Notes under the pieces: model-generated
Told to the model about the DNA's origin: nothing
Databases searched by the model: none
The model's input: the letters and a program-made list of their open reading frames with translations, nothing else
Made by a program: the position numbers and the translations under genes
Shown here: positions 47,938 through 56,690 of the stretch, piece by piece
Layout: the number at the start of each line of letters is the position of its first letter
Position numbering within the stretch: position 1 is the first letter of the stretch
Assembly: GCF_903914075.1 (NCBI RefSeq)
Contig: NZ_CAIWNQ010000004.1
Coordinates: forward strand, 348,574 to 412,573
Length of the DNA: 64,000 nucleotides
From: Ruegeria sp. THAF57
GTDB taxonomy: Bacteria; Pseudomonadota; Alphaproteobacteria; Rhodobacterales; Rhodobacteraceae
Direction of reading: 5' to 3'

Positions 47938-48295
47938 CAGTCTCTTCCTCCCAGACTTCAAAGATGCATTCAAAGGACGCATAGGCTGCGTCGCATGCCG
48001 GGGAGTGAACCGAATCGTCCCTTACGCCTCAACTTTTTGTTCGATTCTAGGTTCCGAAACTTATTATTGTTTATTTTCAAATACCTATTGGACACTCTCA
48101 CTCAACTCTGCGCCAAGGGCATTAGGCCCGTGCGAAATTTCGCACAGGTTTGAACCACTTTGTGCGAAATTCCGCACGATTGACGAATCGTTTAACGAGA
48201 ATCACTTGGAATCGACCGCAGTTCGCCTGGGCGAACTGCCACCCCCAACGCCTTTAACTGCATGACAATGCAGAAAAAGGGGGCGGGAGGGCATG
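47938..48295. other. 358-base control region between dctD and dctP
   Basis: Holds two strong palindromes (48130-48177) upstream of dctP. A clean sigma-54 -24/-12 element is absent. A loose sigma-70-like pair, TTGAGT-N16-TATTTG on the minus strand just downstream of the palindromes, is a weak candidate. No gene. Confidence 0.6.
48130..48177. promoter_or_regulatory. two DctD-type palindromic operators
   Basis: GTGCGAAATTTCGCAC (48130-48145) is a perfect 16-base palindrome and GTGCGAAATTCCGCAC (48162-48177) a near-perfect copy. Their centres are 32 bases apart, about three helical turns, so dimers would line up on one face of the DNA. They lie about 190-240 bases before dctP. Confidence 0.75.
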
Positions 48296-49525
48296 CTACC
48301 TGCGATAGTCTTCTGGGCGAATCTGATACCGCGCAAGCTTGTCATAGAATGTCTTACGCGGAAGCTTCAGGGCTTTTGCGGCGTCTGCCGCCTTGCCGTT
48401 GTGGCGGCCCAATGCCGCGATCAGCAATGACCTTTCCACTTGCGCCATCTGCTCATTCAGCCCCAAGTCCGCCGCCCGAGATACCTCTTCGGGCATACCA
48501 AGGACAAAGCGCATCGCAGCCGACATCAAAGACCGAGAGTTACCTGGCCAATCACTGGCCATAAGCGATGCCAAATGCTCTGAGGTCACTTCTGGGGCCG
48601 CAATCCCCGTCTGCTCGGCCGCCTGCCCCACATAGTGCCTGAAAATAACCGGAATATCCTCACGACGTTCAGCCAGAGATGGAATGCGCACCCGCATTAC
48701 GTCCAACCGATAAAAAAGATCGGCGTTAAACTGTCCCTTGGCTGACAAACTGGCCAAGTCGGTCGTCGTTCCCGCCAGAATCCTAGCGTCGACCCCCTGC
48801 TCCAGCATCTCAAGGGCTGCATATTGCGTTGCCTCGGGCATCGTCCCAATCTCATCCAGAAACAAAGAGCCGCCCGCAGCATCTTCACATGCCCGCACCA
48901 AATCCTCGCGCGACAGCCCGGAAACCTGGCGTTTGACAAAGGCACCCTGTGCCTGCGGTGACATCATATGAATGACCTCGGCGACCTTGGCGATACCACT
49001 TCCGGCCGGTCCCGTCACAAGGACTTCGGCTTTGGTCGGGGCAACGGTCCGAGTGCGGTTTCGCAGTTCTTCCGCTTGGGGAGAATGCCCAAACAGCAAT
49101 CGGGCCGCCGGATCGCCGCGCTCAAGCTCTCGCTTAAGCGCCCGCTGTTCCAGGACCTGCGATCGCGCGTCCGTCGCCCGCCCAATAACCTCAAGCAACT
49201 CGGCGGCGGCACAGGGCTTTTCCAGAAAATCAAAAGCCCCCTTCCCCATCGCCTGAACAGCCATCGGGATGTCGCCTTCTCCGGTTAACAAAATGACCGG
49301 CAACTCGGGATCGACCTCGTGCGCGTAGGTGAGCAGGTGAAACCCATCCCGACCGGGCATACGGATATCCGAAACAATTACCCCCTGAAAATCGGTCCGA
49401 ATGTGATCCTTGGCCGCAACGAATGACCCGGCAGTCACAGGCGCATAATCAGCCAGTTCAAGCGTTTGGGCCAGTGCCTCGCGCACGGCGGCATCGTCAT
49501 CGACCAGTAATACCTTTCGGGTCAT
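48296..49525 (-). CDS. dctD: DctD-type response regulator with degenerate AAA+ domain
   Basis: Partner of DctB controlling dctPQM. 409 residues: receiver domain with phospho-Asp53 (VSDIRMPGRDG) and Lys103, a shortened AAA+ domain (about 143-345), and a Fis-type helix-turn-helix (GKAADAAKALKLPRKTFYDKL). The Walker A reads GPAGSGIA (172-179), with Ile where Lys should be. The GAFTGA loop that contacts sigma-54 is missing between GAFVKRQVSG and GGSLFLDEIG, and the second pore loop is also shortened. Walker B and the RxDxxRxRIPSL region remain. It probably works without sigma-54, as R. capsulatus NtrC does. Confidence 0.9.
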   Translation of the reverse strand: MTRKVLLVDDDAAVREALAQTLELADYAPVTAGSFVAAKDHIRTDFQGVIVSDIRMPGRDGFHLLTYAHEVDPELPVILLTGEGDIPMAVQAMGKGAFDFLEKPCAAAELLEVIGRATDARSQVLEQRALKRELERGDPAARLLFGHSPQAEELRNRTRTVAPTKAEVLVTGPAGSGIAKVAEVIHMMSPQAQGAFVKRQVSGLSREDLVRACEDAAGGSLFLDEIGTMPEATQYAALEMLEQGVDARILAGTTTDLASLSAKGQFNADLFYRLDVMRVRIPSLAERREDIPVIFRHYVGQAAEQTGIAAPEVTSEHLASLMASDWPGNSRSLMSAAMRFVLGMPEEVSRAADLGLNEQMAQVERSLLIAALGRHNGKAADAAKALKLPRKTFYDKLARYQIRPEDYRR

Positions 49526-51261
49526 ATCGCTTCTTTTTCCTTGAAATGTTCAAGTTCAACGGTGAACTCTGCGCCCCTTTCAGTGTTGGAGCCACGAATA
49601 TTTCCGCCAAAACTCTGGATCAGACCATAAGAAATCGAAAGCCCCAGCCCCATGCCTTCCGAGGACCCAACCGTCTTTGTCGTGTAAAACGGCTCGAACA
49701 GTTTTTCTGAGTTTTCTATGCCCGGACCAATATCCCGAACAGTAACAGACAATTTGGACCCCGATCCGATGTGAATACGAATTCGGACCAGTCTTTCATC
49801 CTGATGGCTCATGGCATCAGCGGCGTTATTGATGAGGTTTACAAAGACCTGAACCAGCCGCACCTCACCGCCCCACGCATAAACTGGTTTCGCAGGTGAG
49901 GCCCAGTCCATTTGCACCTGTTCCGACCTTAGCCGGGCTTGGGTCAACTCCACCGCAGTATCAATGACCTGTACCAAATTGACCTTGCCCATCGGTTCAC
50001 TTTCATTTCGGGAAAAGGCACGCAAGTTCTTGATGATCCGCGCCATACGCGCCGCCATCTCGGAAATACGAGTCAGGTTTTCCGCTGCCCTTTCTTCGCG
50101 CCCTCGGGTCAGGAACGCGGTGCCATTGTCCGCAAATTGTTGGATGGCCATTAATGGTTGGTTTAACTCGTGACTGATACCGGCTGACATCTGACCCAAC
50201 GCATTTAACTTACCCGCTTGAATAAGGTCCTCTTGGGCGTGCTTCAGGGCTGTCTCGGCCTCTTGCCTTTCGCGCACTTCACGACGAAGTGCCGTATTCG
50301 CAGCCGTGAGAGCATGGGTTCTCTGCGCGACCCGGCTTTCCAGAACTGCGTTGGCTTGCGCAAGGGTACGTCTGCGCTCGGTCGCGAGGAACAGCAAGGC
50401 ACCGAACGCAAGGCAGATCGCGGCAACAGTTGCCGCCTGAAGGCTGGCAAGACGTTGGGCTGGCGCGATGTCCATGACAACTTCACCCGTCATGCCGATC
50501 ACCGGCAAATCACGGCTCAGATGCAACGCCCGCGCGGGAAGGTACGGCCCCCATCCCAAATCCCAAACCTCAAAAGGACCAACCTGATCTGCGGCAAACG
50601 ATAAGGTTTGACCGTCCGGCGGAGTAAGGCCGGGTTGACCATTCTCGCGCTTCCAGAACAACAGTTCGCTCCTGTTGCTGATAAAGACGACCCCGTTGCG
50701 ATCTACGAAAAACACAGCTTCGGTGCTGCCGCGCCATTCCTGTTCGATGTCCTCAACATCGGCAATCACCACCAGCGCGCCGGACACCTGACCGCTTGGG
50801 GAAAAATCCGGGGCCGCATAGGAAAAGAAGCGGTCGCCCTGACTGGTCAAAACACCGTGCTCGCTTCCGAGGGCGCCTTGCATCGCACGTTCGAAGGCCG
50901 GATGCCCGGAAACGCTGCCGCCAACCACGTCATGGGCAGCGGCCAGTACCCGGCCCGTTGGATCGGCATAGATCACGTCGACAGCCGCTGTTTTGTCGGC
51001 GACCTCCAGCAACAGCGCGCGCGCCTGCGCCGGGGTATCCGCCCCCTGAAGGTTTCTCAGGTCCGGGTGACCGGCCATAAGAACGGCCAATTCCTGATAC
51101 ACTTGCAGTTGCGTGCTTAGGCGGTCGGCTGCCAGTTCCAAATCCGCCTCGGCTTTTTCGCTGAGTTGTGACAATGCCTGCCGGAACCCATAGGACCACA
51201 CCCCGGCCGCCAACAGCGCGACAGCAAACAAAAATCCCAGTACGACCCAAACCCTTTGCAT
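49522..51261 (-). CDS. dctB: DctB-type sensor histidine kinase
   Basis: Membrane sensor for C4-dicarboxylates that phosphorylates DctD. From the ATG at 51261 (579 residues; the frame continues to 51297 without a better site): membrane helix 1 (WVVLGFLFAVALLAAGVWSYGF), a periplasmic double-Cache-like sensor, helix 2 (AATVAAICLAFGALLFLA), a coiled linker, the H-box SAGISHELNQPLMAIQQFADNG, and an HATPase domain with NLINNAADAM, DIGPGIE and GMGLGLSISYG. Its stop overlaps the dctD start. Confidence 0.92.
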   Translation of the reverse strand: MQRVWVVLGFLFAVALLAAGVWSYGFRQALSQLSEKAEADLELAADRLSTQLQVYQELAVLMAGHPDLRNLQGADTPAQARALLLEVADKTAAVDVIYADPTGRVLAAAHDVVGGSVSGHPAFERAMQGALGSEHGVLTSQGDRFFSYAAPDFSPSGQVSGALVVIADVEDIEQEWRGSTEAVFFVDRNGVVFISNRSELLFWKRENGQPGLTPPDGQTLSFAADQVGPFEVWDLGWGPYLPARALHLSRDLPVIGMTGEVVMDIAPAQRLASLQAATVAAICLAFGALLFLATERRRTLAQANAVLESRVAQRTHALTAANTALRREVRERQEAETALKHAQEDLIQAGKLNALGQMSAGISHELNQPLMAIQQFADNGTAFLTRGREERAAENLTRISEMAARMARIIKNLRAFSRNESEPMGKVNLVQVIDTAVELTQARLRSEQVQMDWASPAKPVYAWGGEVRLVQVFVNLINNAADAMSHQDERLVRIRIHIGSGSKLSVTVRDIGPGIENSEKLFEPFYTTKTVGSSEGMGLGLSISYGLIQSFGGNIRGSNTERGAEFTVELEHFKEKEAI

Positions 51262-51308
51262 GTCATAGGGTCTTGCATTCACCGGGCCGCATGGCAAGTG
51301 TGCCCGTC

Positions 51309-52490
51309 ATGAAGACGTTATCACAATCGCCGGTCGACCCGGATTTCGTTCAAAACCCCTATCCTTTTTATGATCAGGCCAGAGAGCACAGCGACCTGTT
51401 CTATTGGTCAGAGTACAAAATGCCCGCAGCCGTTTCGCACAAGGCTGTACAAACACTGCTTAAAGACCGCCGTTTTGGCCGCGAAGTCCCGGTTGAAATG
51501 CAAAGCCCCGGCCCCAGCCACCTTGCGCCTTGGCTCGCCGTCGAAGCGCACTCTTTGTTAGAGGCGGAGCCGCCGCGTCATACACGCCTGCGCGCCCTTG
51601 TGATGCGCGCCTTTACGTCCCGCGCCATTGCGGACCTTGAAGATTCCATCCACGAACTGAGCCATTCCCTGATCGACCAGTTTCCAGCGACGCCGTTTGA
51701 CATACTGGGCGGTTTCTGCACGAAGGTACCTGTCGTTACAATTTGCAGGCTTCTGGGCGTTCCCGAAGAAAAGTCGCCCGACCTTCTTAGGTGGTCGCAT
51801 GATATGGTCGCCATGTATCAGGCTAGCAAAACCCGCGAGACCGAAGACAACGCGTCGACCGCATCCCAGGACTTCACGGCATTTCTGTCGTCATATATCG
51901 AAAAGCGCCGCGATGATCCTCGCGACGACCTGATCACCCGCCTGATCGAGGCTGAAGAACAAGGCGATAAACTCAGCAAAGATGAGTTGGTGGCCACCTG
52001 CATCCTGCTGCTGAACGCCGGGCACGAAGCAACGGTTCATTCCTTGGGAAATGGGATCAAGACGGTTCTGGAACTTGGGATTCACAAAGACGCGTTTTCG
52101 CCCGATGCGATCGACAAGACGGTCGAAGAAATTCTGCGCTTTGACCCTCCGCTGCATATGTTTACACGCTATGCCTATGAAGACATTGAGATTTTCGATC
52201 ATCGGTTCAAGCGAGGCGATCAGGTGGCACTGCTGCTAGGCGCGGCAAACCGTGATCCGACTGTATGGGCAAACCCCAACACCTTCGATCCGACCCGCCC
52301 GATAGTAACGAACAGCAGCTTCGGAGGGGGGTTGCATTTCTGCGTTGGCGCACCGCTTGCACGGCTCGAAATGCGTATCGCGCTGTCGGTTCTGTTCGAA
52401 CGGTGTCCGAATTTGCGCCTTAGCAAGGGTCCCGACTATTCAAACAGTTATCACTTTCACGGGTTGAGCCAACTTATGGTCGAGGTTTAA
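51309..52490 (+). CDS. cytochrome P450, bacterial class I
   Basis: Soluble heme monooxygenase, 393 residues from the ATG at 51309; an alternative ATG at 51291 is possible and neither has a strong ribosome site. I-helix AGHEAT (237-242), ExxR at Glu274-Arg277, and heme loop FGGGLHFCVGAPLARLE with Cys345. No ferredoxin or reductase partner gene is adjacent. Substrate unknown. It is divergent from dctB with fewer than 50 bases between them and convergent with an Lrp-family gene. Confidence 0.92.
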   Translation: MKTLSQSPVDPDFVQNPYPFYDQAREHSDLFYWSEYKMPAAVSHKAVQTLLKDRRFGREVPVEMQSPGPSHLAPWLAVEAHSLLEAEPPRHTRLRALVMRAFTSRAIADLEDSIHELSHSLIDQFPATPFDILGGFCTKVPVVTICRLLGVPEEKSPDLLRWSHDMVAMYQASKTRETEDNASTASQDFTAFLSSYIEKRRDDPRDDLITRLIEAEEQGDKLSKDELVATCILLLNAGHEATVHSLGNGIKTVLELGIHKDAFSPDAIDKTVEEILRFDPPLHMFTRYAYEDIEIFDHRFKRGDQVALLLGAANRDPTVWANPNTFDPTRPIVTNSSFGGGLHFCVGAPLARLEMRIALSVLFERCPNLRLSKGPDYSNSYHFHGLSQLMVEV

Positions 52491-52494
52491 AGCT

Positions 52495-52974
52495 TCAGCT
52501 TTCGGTCAAGGCACTCAGGGGCAGCATTGTCGTGGATTTGATTTCCTCCATGGACAGCAACGCCGTGACATTATGAACGCGCACCTCAGAGATCAGTGTC
52601 TGATAGAATTCGTCATAAGCGCGCGCGTTTTTGACCCGGACTTTCAGGATATAGTCGATGTCACCAGCCAGCCTGTGAGCCTCCTGAACTTCGGGACGAT
52701 CACGAAGGGCTTTCAAGAACTTTCTCTGCCAGTCTGCCTCATGCTCGGACGTGCGAATTAGAACAAAGAAAGTCGCTTCGAATCCAAGCGCCTCGGCGTC
52801 CAACAAAACGGTTTGCTGACCAATAACGCCTGCGCCCTTGAGCTTGCGAATACGATTCCAGACCGGGGTTTTCGAACTGCCGACCCGAGCCGCAATTTCG
52901 TCCAGTGATTGACTGGCATCGCGCTGAAGCTCTACCAGAATTTTCCGATCCGTATCGTCAATCCGCACCGACAT
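52495..52974 (-). CDS. Lrp/AsnC-family transcriptional regulator
   Basis: 159 residues: helix-turn-helix at about 5-60 (DRKILVELQRDASQSLDEIAARVGSSKTPVWNRIRKL) and the RAM ligand-binding domain (EVQEAHRLAGDIDYILKVRV). Divergent from the cobA-cysI-cysH operon across 143 bases, so it is the obvious candidate regulator of sulfite reduction and siroheme synthesis, possibly sensing a sulfur amino acid. That is inference from position. Confidence 0.9.
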   Translation of the reverse strand: MSVRIDDTDRKILVELQRDASQSLDEIAARVGSSKTPVWNRIRKLKGAGVIGQQTVLLDAEALGFEATFFVLIRTSEHEADWQRKFLKALRDRPEVQEAHRLAGDIDYILKVRVKNARAYDEFYQTLISEVRVHNVTALLSMEEIKSTTMLPLSALTES

Positions 52975-53117
52975 TCCAATTTTTCCTTCGTTTTAAAACT
53001 TTCGTTCCAAATGGACCATCCATTGAAACGATTGTTCTTATTTTCCCGCCCATATGGCGCATTACCGGGAATATTTCCTATATTGCAAGCCAAGTCAAAC
53101 CAACCGTGGAACGGGAC

Positions 53118-53894
53118 ATGCGGCATTCGCAAACAAATGATGGCATTGGGCACGTCGACTTTGTCGGCGCAGGTCCGGGCGATCCCGAGTTGCTGACCCT
53201 CAAGGCGCTAAAAGCCTTTGAGCGTGCGGATGTCGTCCTGCATGACCGCCTGATCAGCGCCGAGGTTCTGGCACTGGCTGGTCGAAACGCTGTTTTGGTC
53301 GACGTAGGCAAGGCCGGGTTCGGCCCCTCTTGGAAACAAGAAGACATCGACGCACTTCTCGTCAATCACGCGGTCAACGGTCAGCACGTTGTTCGCCTTA
53401 AGTCCGGCGATCCAACCGTGTTTGGTCGCCTTGATGAGGAAATCGAAGCAGTTCAGGCCGCGGGAATCTCGTGGACCATCGTACCGGGCGTTACTGCGGC
53501 CTCTGCCGCTGTTGCCGGGATCGGTCAAAGCCTAACCCAACGGGGGCGCAATTCCTCGGTCCGGTTCCTGACGGGCCACGACATGAAAGGTTTCGCGGAC
53601 CACGATTGGACCGCGCTTGCCCGATCCGGGTCCGTCGCTGCGATCTATATGGGCAAAAGGTCCGCTCGATTCATTCAAGGTCGTCTGATCATGCACGGCG
53701 CAGATCGCACGACTCCGGTAACGCTGATCGAAAACGCATCCCGACCCGATCAGCGCATATTGGCGACCACACTTGATCAACTGCCTGACGATCTAATTGC
53801 CGCCGAAATGGATGGCCCAACCCTGATGTTTTATGGCCTCGAACCGCGCAACGCGGTTAATGCCCTGACCCAATACAAGAAGGAGCACGCCTGA
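53118..53894 (+). CDS. cobA: uroporphyrinogen-III C-methyltransferase (siroheme synthesis)
   Basis: Makes precorrin-2, the precursor of the siroheme used by the sulfite reductase encoded two genes on. 258 residues from the ATG at 53118. VDFVGAGPGDPELLTLKALKAFE (SAM site 1), VVRLKSGDPTVFGRLDEEIEA and IVPGVTAASAAVAGIGQSLTQRG. This is the methyltransferase domain only; the dehydrogenase/chelatase half of a CysG fusion is absent. The stop is shared with the next start, so the operon is coupled. Confidence 0.92.
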   Translation: MRHSQTNDGIGHVDFVGAGPGDPELLTLKALKAFERADVVLHDRLISAEVLALAGRNAVLVDVGKAGFGPSWKQEDIDALLVNHAVNGQHVVRLKSGDPTVFGRLDEEIEAVQAAGISWTIVPGVTAASAAVAGIGQSLTQRGRNSSVRFLTGHDMKGFADHDWTALARSGSVAAIYMGKRSARFIQGRLIMHGADRTTPVTLIENASRPDQRILATTLDQLPDDLIAAEMDGPTLMFYGLEPRNAVNALTQYKKEHA

Positions 53895-54208
53895 TGCCCC
53901 GCGCTTTTACTCCAAAAGTAGTCACCGCAAATCATTTGCTGGAAGGCGACGTGATCTATCTGACCGAAGACGACCGCTGGTCGCGTGATCTGTCCGAGGC
54001 CGAGTTGATCACCGACGAAGCACATGCGCAGGTCCGCTTGCTGGATGCTGAACGTCAGGCAAATGTCATTGTCGGCGCGTATCTTGCGGACGCTGTGGCT
54101 GGTGAAAACGGCCCCGAACCGTCCCATTTTCGGGAAGACTTCCGTCGGACTGGCCCGTCCAACTATGCCCATGGCAAACAGGAAACTTCCCCGCAGCCCC
54201 GGACCTGA
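53894..54208 (+). CDS. DUF2849 protein of the sulfite-reduction operon
   Basis: 104 residues. Begins MPRAFTPKVVTANHLLEGDVIYLTEDDRWS; conserved segments include the Leu-rich LLEGDVIYL and DAERQANVIVGAYLADAV. No signal peptide, no cysteine pair. The family is found almost only between siroheme synthase and cysI in alphaproteobacteria, so it probably assists sulfite reductase or its cofactor, but its activity is not established. The start overlaps the cobA stop by one base. Confidence 0.85.
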   Translation: MPRAFTPKVVTANHLLEGDVIYLTEDDRWSRDLSEAELITDEAHAQVRLLDAERQANVIVGAYLADAVAGENGPEPSHFREDFRRTGPSNYAHGKQETSPQPRT

Positions 54209-54274
54209 GATCAGGCCCTCTCTCTCCCCAATAAGCCCCCCAGGTTTCGGGGCTGCAACCAAGGACAGCTAATC

Positions 54275-55939
54275 ATGTATCGCTACTCCGAGTTCGACAC
54301 AGCATTTTTGGCAGAACGCAACAAACAGTTCCGCGCACAGGTCGAGCGCCGTATTGACGGCTCATTGACCGAGGATGAGTTCAAACCCCTGCGCCTGATG
54401 AACGGCCTATATCTGCAACTGCACGCCTATATGCTGCGGGTCGCTATCCCTTATGGCACGCTCTCCAGCGCGCAGATGCGCCAACTGGCCCTGCTGGCCG
54501 AAAAGTGGGACAAGGGTTATGGCCATTTCACCACGCGTCAGAACATCCAGTACAACTGGCCCAAGCTAAAAGACGTGCCGGATATGCTCGACGCGCTGGC
54601 CGAAGTTGGAATGCACGCCATCCAGACCTCGGGCAACACGATCCGCAACGTGACCGCCGACCACTTCGCCGGTGCCGCCGCGGATGAGGTCGCCGACCCG
54701 CGCCCCTATGCCGAACTGCTGCGCCAGTGGTCCACCGATCACCCGGAATTCCAGTTCATGCCACGTAAGTTCAAGATCGCCATTACCGGCAGCGAAAACG
54801 ACCGCGCCGTGATCAAAGCACATGACATCGGCCTGCAACTGATTGAGCGTGACGGCGTTTTAGGCGCCCGCGTCATCGTCGGCGGCGGTCTGGGCCGCAC
54901 GCCGATGATTGGCAAAGAACTGTCGGACTTCGTCGCCTTTGATGACCTGCTGGCCTATCTGGAAGCCACCGTATCGGTCTGGAACCAGATCGGTCGGCGC
55001 GACAACAAGTACAAAGCGCGCATCAAGATCACCGTGCATGAAAACGGCATCGACACGATCCGCGCCAAGGTCAACGAGCGGTTCCTACAGATCCGCCCGC
55101 AGTTCAAAGGCGCCGACATGGCCCTGCTGGATGAGATCAAGACGCATTTCGCCGCGCCTGATTTCCGCCAAGGCTCGGCTGCATCGTTTGAAAGCGCCTA
55201 CACCAACGATCCGGTCTTCCGGTCTTGGGTCGACACCAACATCGCGCCGCACAAAAACGCGGACCATGCGATTGTCACGATCTCGATCAAGAAACACGGC
55301 GCAACGCCGGGCGATGCGACCACCGAACAGATGCGTGTTATGGCCGATCTGGCCGAAGAATTCGCCTATGACGAGCTGCGCATCAGCCACGAGCAGAACG
55401 TGATCCTGCCGCATGTCCACAAATCGGACCTGCCCGCGATCCACGCCAAGTTGAAGGAACATGAACTGGCCACCGCCAATATCGGCCTGATCAGCGACAT
55501 CATCGCCTGCCCCGGCATGGACTACTGTGCGCTGGCCACGGCGCGTTCGATCCCCGTTGCGCAGGAAATTGCAACTCGCTTTGACGATCTGAAGCTCGAG
55601 CATGACATTGGCAACCTGAAGATCAAGATCTCGGGGTGCATCAACGCCTGCGGGCATCACCATGTCGGCCACATCGGCATCCTGGGACTGGATCGCGCGG
55701 GCGTCGAGAATTACCAGATCACGCTGGGCGGCGACGGCACCGAGACCGCGGCCATCGGCGACCGCACCGGTCCCGGCTTTGCCTATGATGAGATCGTTCC
55801 GGCGGTCGAGCGGATCGTGAACACCTATCTGGAACAGCGCGACAGCGCCGATGAGGAGTTTCTGCAAACCTACCGCCGTGTTGGCATGGCTCCGTTCAAG
55901 GCTGCTCTGTACCCCGAGGCTCAGGCGAATGCCGCTTGA
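54275..55939 (+). CDS. cysI: assimilatory nitrite/sulfite reductase hemoprotein
   Basis: Reduces sulfite to sulfide with siroheme and a [4Fe-4S] cluster. 554 residues in two ferredoxin-like/NIR_SIR repeats. The cofactor ligands are Cys412 and Cys418 (CPGMDYC) and Cys455 and Cys459 (CINAC). GHFTTRQNIQYNW near 83-95 and the basic siroheme-binding region are intact. No flavoprotein subunit CysJ is present; the Fpr gene at 57.2 kb suggests a ferredoxin-linked electron supply. Its end overlaps the cysH start by 11 bases. Confidence 0.94.
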   Translation: MYRYSEFDTAFLAERNKQFRAQVERRIDGSLTEDEFKPLRLMNGLYLQLHAYMLRVAIPYGTLSSAQMRQLALLAEKWDKGYGHFTTRQNIQYNWPKLKDVPDMLDALAEVGMHAIQTSGNTIRNVTADHFAGAAADEVADPRPYAELLRQWSTDHPEFQFMPRKFKIAITGSENDRAVIKAHDIGLQLIERDGVLGARVIVGGGLGRTPMIGKELSDFVAFDDLLAYLEATVSVWNQIGRRDNKYKARIKITVHENGIDTIRAKVNERFLQIRPQFKGADMALLDEIKTHFAAPDFRQGSAASFESAYTNDPVFRSWVDTNIAPHKNADHAIVTISIKKHGATPGDATTEQMRVMADLAEEFAYDELRISHEQNVILPHVHKSDLPAIHAKLKEHELATANIGLISDIIACPGMDYCALATARSIPVAQEIATRFDDLKLEHDIGNLKIKISGCINACGHHHVGHIGILGLDRAGVENYQITLGGDGTETAAIGDRTGPGFAYDEIVPAVERIVNTYLEQRDSADEEFLQTYRRVGMAPFKAALYPEAQANAA

Positions 55940-56690
55940 TCTAATCCAGACGGAACTGGGCAAGGACCGCAGCGAACTGACCGAAAAAGTCGATGCGCTG
56001 AACGCCCGGTTCCGGCACCACAGTGCGCACGACGTGATGCACGGTGCCATCGACCAGATTGAGGACCTTGCCCTGGTGTCTAGTTTCGGGGCCGAGTCGG
56101 TGGTGTTGCTGCATATGGCGGCGGTCGTCGACAAGATGACCCCGGTGCTGTTCGTGGACACGCAGATGCTGTTCACCGAAACGTTGGAATACCAGCAGGG
56201 GGTAAGCGAACGTCTGGGCCTGAAAAACGTGCGGGTCATCCGTGCCGAGGACGAAGATGTACAACGTGACGACCCCTATGGAGCCTTACGCCTGCGGGAT
56301 ACGGACGCGTGCTGCAACTTGCGCAAGACCTTTCCGCTGCAAAAGGCCCTTACGGGCTATAGCGGTTGGATAACCGGGCGCAAACGGTTCCAGTCCGGCA
56401 CCCGCGCTGCGCTTGACTTCTTTGAGGTCGAGGACGGAACGGGCCGGATCAAGGTCAACCCGCTGGCGCATTGGGCACCCGAGGATGTGCGCGCCTATAT
56501 GGACGAAAACAACCTGCCCCGGCATCCGCTGGTGGCCAAAGGATACCCTTCGATCGGCTGTGCGCCCTGCACCTCGCCGGTCAAGGAGGGCGAAGACCCG
56601 CGCGCCGGACGCTGGCGCGACCAGAACAAGGAAGAATGCGGCATCCATTTTGTCGATGGCAAGATGATGCGCGCCGGAGAGACATCATGA
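55929..56690 (+). CDS. cysH: adenylyl-sulfate (APS) reductase, CysH family
   Basis: Reduces activated sulfate to sulfite. 253 residues from the ATG at 55929 within the cysI end. ATP-pyrophosphatase-like motif SSFGAESVVLL (51-61). It has the double-cysteine pattern Cys128-Cys129 and Cys211-x2-Cys214 that binds a [4Fe-4S] cluster, plus catalytic Cys237 in EECGIH. That pattern marks APS reductases, in contrast to cluster-free PAPS reductases. Overlaps the next gene at ATGA. Confidence 0.93.
   Translation: MPLDLIQTELGKDRSELTEKVDALNARFRHHSAHDVMHGAIDQIEDLALVSSFGAESVVLLHMAAVVDKMTPVLFVDTQMLFTETLEYQQGVSERLGLKNVRVIRAEDEDVQRDDPYGALRLRDTDACCNLRKTFPLQKALTGYSGWITGRKRFQSGTRAALDFFEVEDGTGRIKVNPLAHWAPEDVRAYMDENNLPRHPLVAKGYPSIGCAPCTSPVKEGEDPRAGRWRDQNKEECGIHFVDGKMMRAGETS

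Noticed and set aside
48101..48116. Sigma-54-like element upstream of dctP (TTGGCGC...TTGA, minus strand)
   Set aside because: Distance between GG and the -12 dinucleotide is one base short and GC at -12 is absent; DctD itself lacks GAFTGA.
46657..48153. 498-codon frame antisense to dctQ and dctP
   Set aside because: Spans two opposite-strand genes and the operator region; shadow frame.
55085..56239. 384-codon frame antisense to cysI/cysH
   Set aside because: Shadow frame over two certain genes.
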